From the NCBI GenBank assembly GCA_022870745.1, contig CP085323.1, positions 1,302,001 through 1,366,000 of the forward strand: a stretch of 64,000 bases of DNA. The letters are read 5' to 3'. The first letter of the stretch is position 1. The number at the start of each line of letters is the position of its first letter. Shown in pieces: positions 61,714 through 64,000 of the stretch. The position numbers were made by a program, and so were the translations under genes. The notes below the pieces were generated by a model that did no database searches, was not told the DNA's origin, and saw only the letters and a list, made by a program, of their open reading frames with translations. Source of the DNA: Silvibacterium acidisoli (lineage in GTDB: Bacteria > Acidobacteriota > Terriglobia > Terriglobales > Acidobacteriaceae).

Positions 61714-64000
61714 ATGGCCGCACGACTGTTTCGCCTGCCGCTTGTCCTTCTACTGTGTTCGATCTCCGCGACCCTAGCATTCGCAGATCCCGCTCCATTT
61801 GACCTTGCCGGTCCCAAGCTTGAAGTGCGCGTAACGCGAGGTGGGCAGACCCTGTCCATCACGAAGATCCCGAACCTCGCCGTGGGAGACCGGCTCTGGA
61901 TCAAAGCAGACTTTCCGCAGGCGCAATCGGCACACTATCTGCTTGTGGCCGCATTCCTGCGTGGCTCGACCAATCCTCCGCCTGAAAACTGGTTTACCAA
62001 GGCCGAGACGTGGAATAAGAAGTTCATCGAACAGGGTGGGGCCCTGAACGTGACGGTGCCGGAAGGCGCTCAGCAGGTGCTGCTGTTCCTTGTCCCCGAG
62101 ACGAGCGGCGACTACAAGACACTGATCGGCGCCGTTCGCGGCCGGCCAGGCTCGTTTGTCCGTGCCTCCCAGGACCTGAACCAGGCAAACCTGGACCGCA
62201 CCCGGCTCGACGTCTATATGGACACGGTGCGGAAGCTGAACAGTGAAGACCCGGAAAAGCTCAAGACCGTTTCTCCGCTACTGGCGCGAAGCCTGTCCAT
62301 GCAGCTGGATAAAAACTGCCTGCAGCAGGATCTTGAACAGCTGGCTCCCTGCCTGACCCAGAAGCAGGACTCGCTGATTCTGAATGACGGCCACAGCACC
62401 TCGATCGTGGAGGCTGTCACTGGCGGCCCTGCGGGCGACCTGGTGCTGCAGGCCAGCTATACGCCGCAGGCAAGCTATGGCTACTACAGCCCCTACATCT
62501 CATCCATCGTCGACATCGCGCGCATCATGGATTCGTTCCGGACCGCGGTCTTCCAGTACATCCCTGCCCTGGCATCGATGCGCGATGAAGCACTGAACCT
62601 GAAACTGAACACGCCGCCATCGTTTCACAATCCCAAGTCGGTGATCGTAGTTGCGCTGCCTGCTGTCGAGGCCGCTCAGCCACCGCCATTGCACCCGATC
62701 GATGAGAAGCAGATTTTCTGCGCCCAGAAGAACGACCTGATCCTTCCTGCTGACGGCGCCCCTCTTGTCTTTTCCACGAACTATGCACGCGACCTGGTAC
62801 TCCAACTGAAGACCAAGGATGGTAAGCAGGTGGAACTGCCGCTGAAGCCGGATGCTGCACAGGGTGGCTTCGTGGTGGATACCAAGCCACTCGGCAATCT
62901 GACCCTCGGCCAGAATGTCGATGCCTCGGTACACGGACTCTGGGGTTTCGAACCCTTTCATGGACCAACATTCCACCTGCAGGGCGCACGCGAGCAGCAA
63001 TGGCAGATTGCCTCGGCAGATCAGGAAGCCCTGGTCGTCGGCCGCGATGACACGATTCATCTGCAGGCGGACGACGCGAGCTGCGTCGATTCGATCCTTT
63101 TCAAGAGTCCCCAGGGCACAGAAACCAAGGCGGACTTCAAGCTCGTAAAGCCGAATGAAGTGGAAGTAAAGCTTCCCCTCAAGGATTCGCAGCCAGGGTC
63201 TTTGACGCTGACAGTGAAGCAGGCCGGTCTCGAGAAGCCGCAGGAAGTGTCCCTGCACACCTTCGCCGAGGCAGGACACCTCGAGAACTTCAGTATTCAC
63301 GCGGGCGACAACGCCGGCCTGCTAAAGGGAAGCCGTCTCGATGAAGTGGCATCCCTGAGCCTGCAGAACATTACATTTGTACCCGGCAAGCTTTCGAGTT
63401 CACAGGGCAGCGATGAACTGCCGATGCAGGCAAAGGATGCAAAGGCAGTCGCAAACCTGAAGGCTGGCAGCCAGATGAAGGCGACGGTAACGCTAAAGGA
63501 TGGCCGCAAGGTCGATCTGAGCGCGAGTGTCGACGCTTCCCGTCCGCAGGTCGTCCTGCTCGGTCGCAACGTCGGTTTCTCCAACGGGGATGGCAACTCT
63601 TCGAACAACATTCAGCTCTCCGATCAGAACGAATTGCCGCAAAACAGCAAACTGACCTTCTCGCTGAAGGCTCAGACACCGGAGAACTTCTCCAGGCAAG
63701 AGAAGATCGAAGTCGCCACGGAAGATGGGTCGTATTCGACGATGCTCAGCATGGGCAACGGAACCCTGACCCTGCAGGACTCGAAGACCGCGCTGGCTAC
63801 GCTCGATCCTTCGAAGGCCTTCGGCGGCTCAGCCTTTGGCCCGCTGCACTTCCGCCTGATCGACGGCAACGGAGTTGCAGGAGACTGGCAGCCGCTCGCG
63901 ACACTGGTGCGCCTGCCAGAACTGAAGGAGCTGAAATGCCCTTCTCCGTCCGACCAGCCGTGCAAGCTCACAGGCAGCGACCTGTTCCTCGTGGACTCTG
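61714..64000 (+). CDS. Large exported protein of unknown function (partial)
   Basis: A reading frame from ATG 61714 continues to the window edge without a stop: 762 complete codons are present. A signal peptide (RLFRLPLVLLLCSISATLAFA) is followed by a long soluble region with repeated beta-rich blocks and a Cys pair (NCLQQDLEQLAPC). No catalytic motifs are recognised. Several parts (about 330-420 and 500-640) look like immunoglobulin-type sandwich repeats, but the sequence is too divergent to name. It has no strong ribosome-binding site. It might be a surface or periplasmic scaffold typical of Acidobacteriota. Confidence 0.72.
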   Translation, partial: MAARLFRLPLVLLLCSISATLAFADPAPFDLAGPKLEVRVTRGGQTLSITKIPNLAVGDRLWIKADFPQAQSAHYLLVAAFLRGSTNPPPENWFTKAETWNKKFIEQGGALNVTVPEGAQQVLLFLVPETSGDYKTLIGAVRGRPGSFVRASQDLNQANLDRTRLDVYMDTVRKLNSEDPEKLKTVSPLLARSLSMQLDKNCLQQDLEQLAPCLTQKQDSLILNDGHSTSIVEAVTGGPAGDLVLQASYTPQASYGYYSPYISSIVDIARIMDSFRTAVFQYIPALASMRDEALNLKLNTPPSFHNPKSVIVVALPAVEAAQPPPLHPIDEKQIFCAQKNDLILPADGAPLVFSTNYARDLVLQLKTKDGKQVELPLKPDAAQGGFVVDTKPLGNLTLGQNVDASVHGLWGFEPFHGPTFHLQGAREQQWQIASADQEALVVGRDDTIHLQADDASCVDSILFKSPQGTETKADFKLVKPNEVEVKLPLKDSQPGSLTLTVKQAGLEKPQEVSLHTFAEAGHLENFSIHAGDNAGLLKGSRLDEVASLSLQNITFVPGKLSSSQGSDELPMQAKDAKAVANLKAGSQMKATVTLKDGRKVDLSASVDASRPQVVLLGRNVGFSNGDGNSSNNIQLSDQNELPQNSKLTFSLKAQTPENFSRQEKIEVATEDGSYSTMLSMGNGTLTLQDSKTALATLDPSKAFGGSAFGPLHFRLIDGNGVAGDWQPLATLVRLPELKELKCPSPSDQPCKLTGSDLFLVDS

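Overview
The window is about 64 kb of GC-rich chromosome, almost certainly from an Acidobacteriota of class Terriglobia (Acidobacteriaceae-like). This rests on the gene set: a kumamolisin-type S53 peptidase, paired Tat-exported ferritin-like proteins, an acidobacterial multi-pass membrane protein of unknown function, LptE and outer-membrane barrel proteins that imply a diderm envelope, and a combined cytochrome bc / caa3-type oxidase operon. Short palindromic repeats of a kind I associate with this group also occur. The genus assignment is inference. I see no tRNA, rRNA, CRISPR array, prophage or complete insertion sequence, so most of this is ordinary chromosome.

Layout. 1-6.4 kb: an N-terminal fragment of an exported protein, a zinc-ribbon coiled-coil protein next to a 5'(3')-deoxyribonucleotidase, an XRE-cupin regulator divergent from a TIGR01777 epimerase, an FkbM methyltransferase, an Fn3 lipoprotein and an FAH-family hydrolase. 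6.5-11.7 kb: transaldolase, two Tat ferritin-like proteins, a kumamolisin-like peptidase and a small membrane protein. 11.9-17.7 kb: a Y-family polymerase, GluQ-RS, a class III aminotransferase, a compact palindromic element, a small membrane protein and an RlmI-like methyltransferase. 17.8-27.5 kb: housekeeping core with a bifunctional Rel, RidA, MsrB, L28, L21-L27, GyrB and an EndoIII-like glycosylase. Set into it is a 61-residue exported peptide followed by a multi-pass membrane protein.

27.5-42.5 kb: an AAA ATPase, a Tat amidase with an orphan oligopeptide-type ABC ATPase, a TauE permease, a DUF971 protein, a LOG-family hydrolase, a VapBC-type toxin-antitoxin pair, PcrA/UvrD, a small basic protein, an APC permease that appears to start at CTG, an SDR, two small exported proteins and a TetX-like flavin monooxygenase. 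42.7-50 kb: a Gly-rich membrane protein and a tight ECF sigma / membrane protein / CpxP-like operon, then a DUF2393-type protein, lptE-holA and ftsH. 50-64 kb: an outer-membrane barrel, a GlmS-like SIS protein without glutaminase, a geranylgeranyl-reductase-like flavoprotein, then coxB-coxA-coxC-(membrane protein)-cyt c-Rieske-cyt b/c-ctaG, and finally a large exported protein that runs off the window.

How it works together. The respiratory operon encodes a quinol-oxidising bc complex and a cytochrome oxidase with heme c domains on both sides, which suggests a quinol-to-oxygen supercomplex. The sigma triad looks like an envelope or metal stress circuit. The least explained parts are the exported-peptide plus membrane-protein pair, four small proteins of 44-56 residues that sit in apparent intergenic gaps, and three kinds of palindromic repeat.
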